From: Nocardioides sp.
GTDB lineage: Bacteria > Actinomycetota > Actinomycetes > Propionibacteriales > Nocardioidaceae
Assembly (NCBI GenBank): GCA_021166815.1
Contig: JAJPEO010000046.1
Coordinates: 1 to 5,763 of the forward strand
DNA: 5,763 bases
Direction of reading: 5' to 3'
A program made the translations under genes and the position numbers. This document shows positions 5,273 through 5,763 of the stretch, piece by piece; the stretch's first letter is position 1; every line of letters begins with the position of its first letter. Under the pieces are notes generated by a model, which saw only the letters and a list, made by a program, of their open reading frames with translations, did not search any database and had not been told where the DNA came from.

Positions 5273-5763
5273 TGGCCACCCGCGAGTGGGACGCGGCGGC
5301 GTACGACGCCCTGCCGCTCCCCCACGTCGCCTGGGGCCGACGCGTGCTCGACCGGATGCACCTGGCCGGCGAGGAGCGCGTCCTCGACGCGGGCTGCGGC
5401 ACCGGCCGTGACGGAGCCGCGCTGCTCGAGCGCTGGCCCGGCGTGCGCCTGGTCGGCATCGACGGCTCCGCCCAGATGATCGAGCAGGCGCAGGCCCGGC
5501 TCGGTGGGCGGGCCGAGCTCGTCGTGGCCGACCTGACCCGACCACTCCCCCTCGACGAGCCGGTCGACGCGGTGATGAGCGTGGCCGCGTTCCACTGGAT
5601 CGACGACCACGACCTGCTCTTCGCCAACCTCGCCGCGGCGATGACACCGGGCGCCCGTCTCACCTCCGACTGTGGCGGCGAGGGCCAGCTGGCGGTGATG
5701 ACCGCCGCGCTCGTCGAGGTCACCGGCCAGGGCAAGTTCGGCACGTCGTTCAAGGGCGTCGAC
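5272..5763 (+). CDS. Class I SAM-dependent methyltransferase, trans-aconitate methyltransferase-like, partial (C-terminus beyond window)
   Basis: The frame is open from ATG 5272 to the right edge, giving 164 residues with no stop. Motif I, VLDAGCGTGRDG (37-48), is the glycine-rich S-adenosylmethionine loop. Asp64 in VGIDGSAQMI is the acidic residue at the end of strand 2, which binds the ribose hydroxyls. VVADL (84-88) and AVMSVAAFHWIDDHDLLFANL (100-120) correspond to the later core strands; the FHWI-DH pattern resembles E. coli Tam (LQWLPDH), trans-aconitate 2-methyltransferase. The true substrate is not determined and many small-molecule methyltransferases share this layout. No membrane segment or signal is seen, so it is probably cytosolic. 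The start ATG shares its A with the preceding TGA (TGATG), and no Shine-Dalgarno sequence is visible, so translation probably depends on ribosomes finishing the AidB-like gene. Full proteins of this type are about 250 residues, so roughly one third is missing. Confidence 0.88.
   Translation, partial: MATREWDAAAYDALPLPHVAWGRRVLDRMHLAGEERVLDAGCGTGRDGAALLERWPGVRLVGIDGSAQMIEQAQARLGGRAELVVADLTRPLPLDEPVDAVMSVAAFHWIDDHDLLFANLAAAMTPGARLTSDCGGEGQLAVMTAALVEVTGQGKFGTSFKGVD

Noticed and set aside
3536..5647. A 703-residue open frame on the minus strand opposite the AidB-like gene
   Set aside because: It is a shadow frame of a high-GC gene. Its translation is Arg/Gly/Ala/Pro-rich with no recognisable domain, and it overlaps three better-supported genes.

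Overview
This is a very GC-rich window with dense coding, strong G/C bias at third codon positions and short intergenic gaps. That points to a high-GC actinobacterium; a Nocardioides-like genome is a reasonable guess, but it rests on style and gene families only. I see no mobile element, CRISPR array, RNA gene, integration site or prophage gene. It looks like ordinary chromosomal sequence with six protein genes, one of them cut by the right edge.

Layout. A CbrC-family cysteine-rich protein (80-631, +) converges on an alpha/beta hydrolase (661-1404, -), with a small hairpin in the 29-base gap. Upstream of the hydrolase on the same strand lie a two-helix potassium channel with a cytosolic RCK (KTN) domain (1459-2511, -) and a six-helix YihY/BrkB-family membrane protein (2559-3521, -). 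These two are close enough to be one transcript. A perfect 9-bp inverted repeat separates the channel gene from the hydrolase. A 101-base divergent region (3522-3622) then drives an AidB-family acyl-CoA dehydrogenase-like flavoprotein (3623-5272, +). Its stop codon overlaps the start of a SAM-dependent methyltransferase (5272 to the edge, +). No stretch longer than about 300 bases lacks a gene; bases 1-79 show nothing beyond a likely ribosome binding site.

How the genes may work together. YihY and the channel form a membrane-protein pair, the channel being a K+ conductance gated by a ligand on its RCK ring. AidB and the methyltransferase form a second, translationally coupled pair, but what they do jointly cannot be read from the sequence. 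I found no evidence of a new multi-gene system.

The most interesting signal is inside the channel gene. A full GGAGGA Shine-Dalgarno sequence sits five bases before the in-frame Met119 codon, exactly at the start of the RCK domain, and is encoded by codons otherwise absent from the gene. This is the arrangement that lets the archaeal channel MthK make a separate soluble RCK subunit. A second signal is a matched pair of TACGGT -10-like hexamers 6-7 bases from the start codons of the two divergent genes, suggesting leaderless transcripts.
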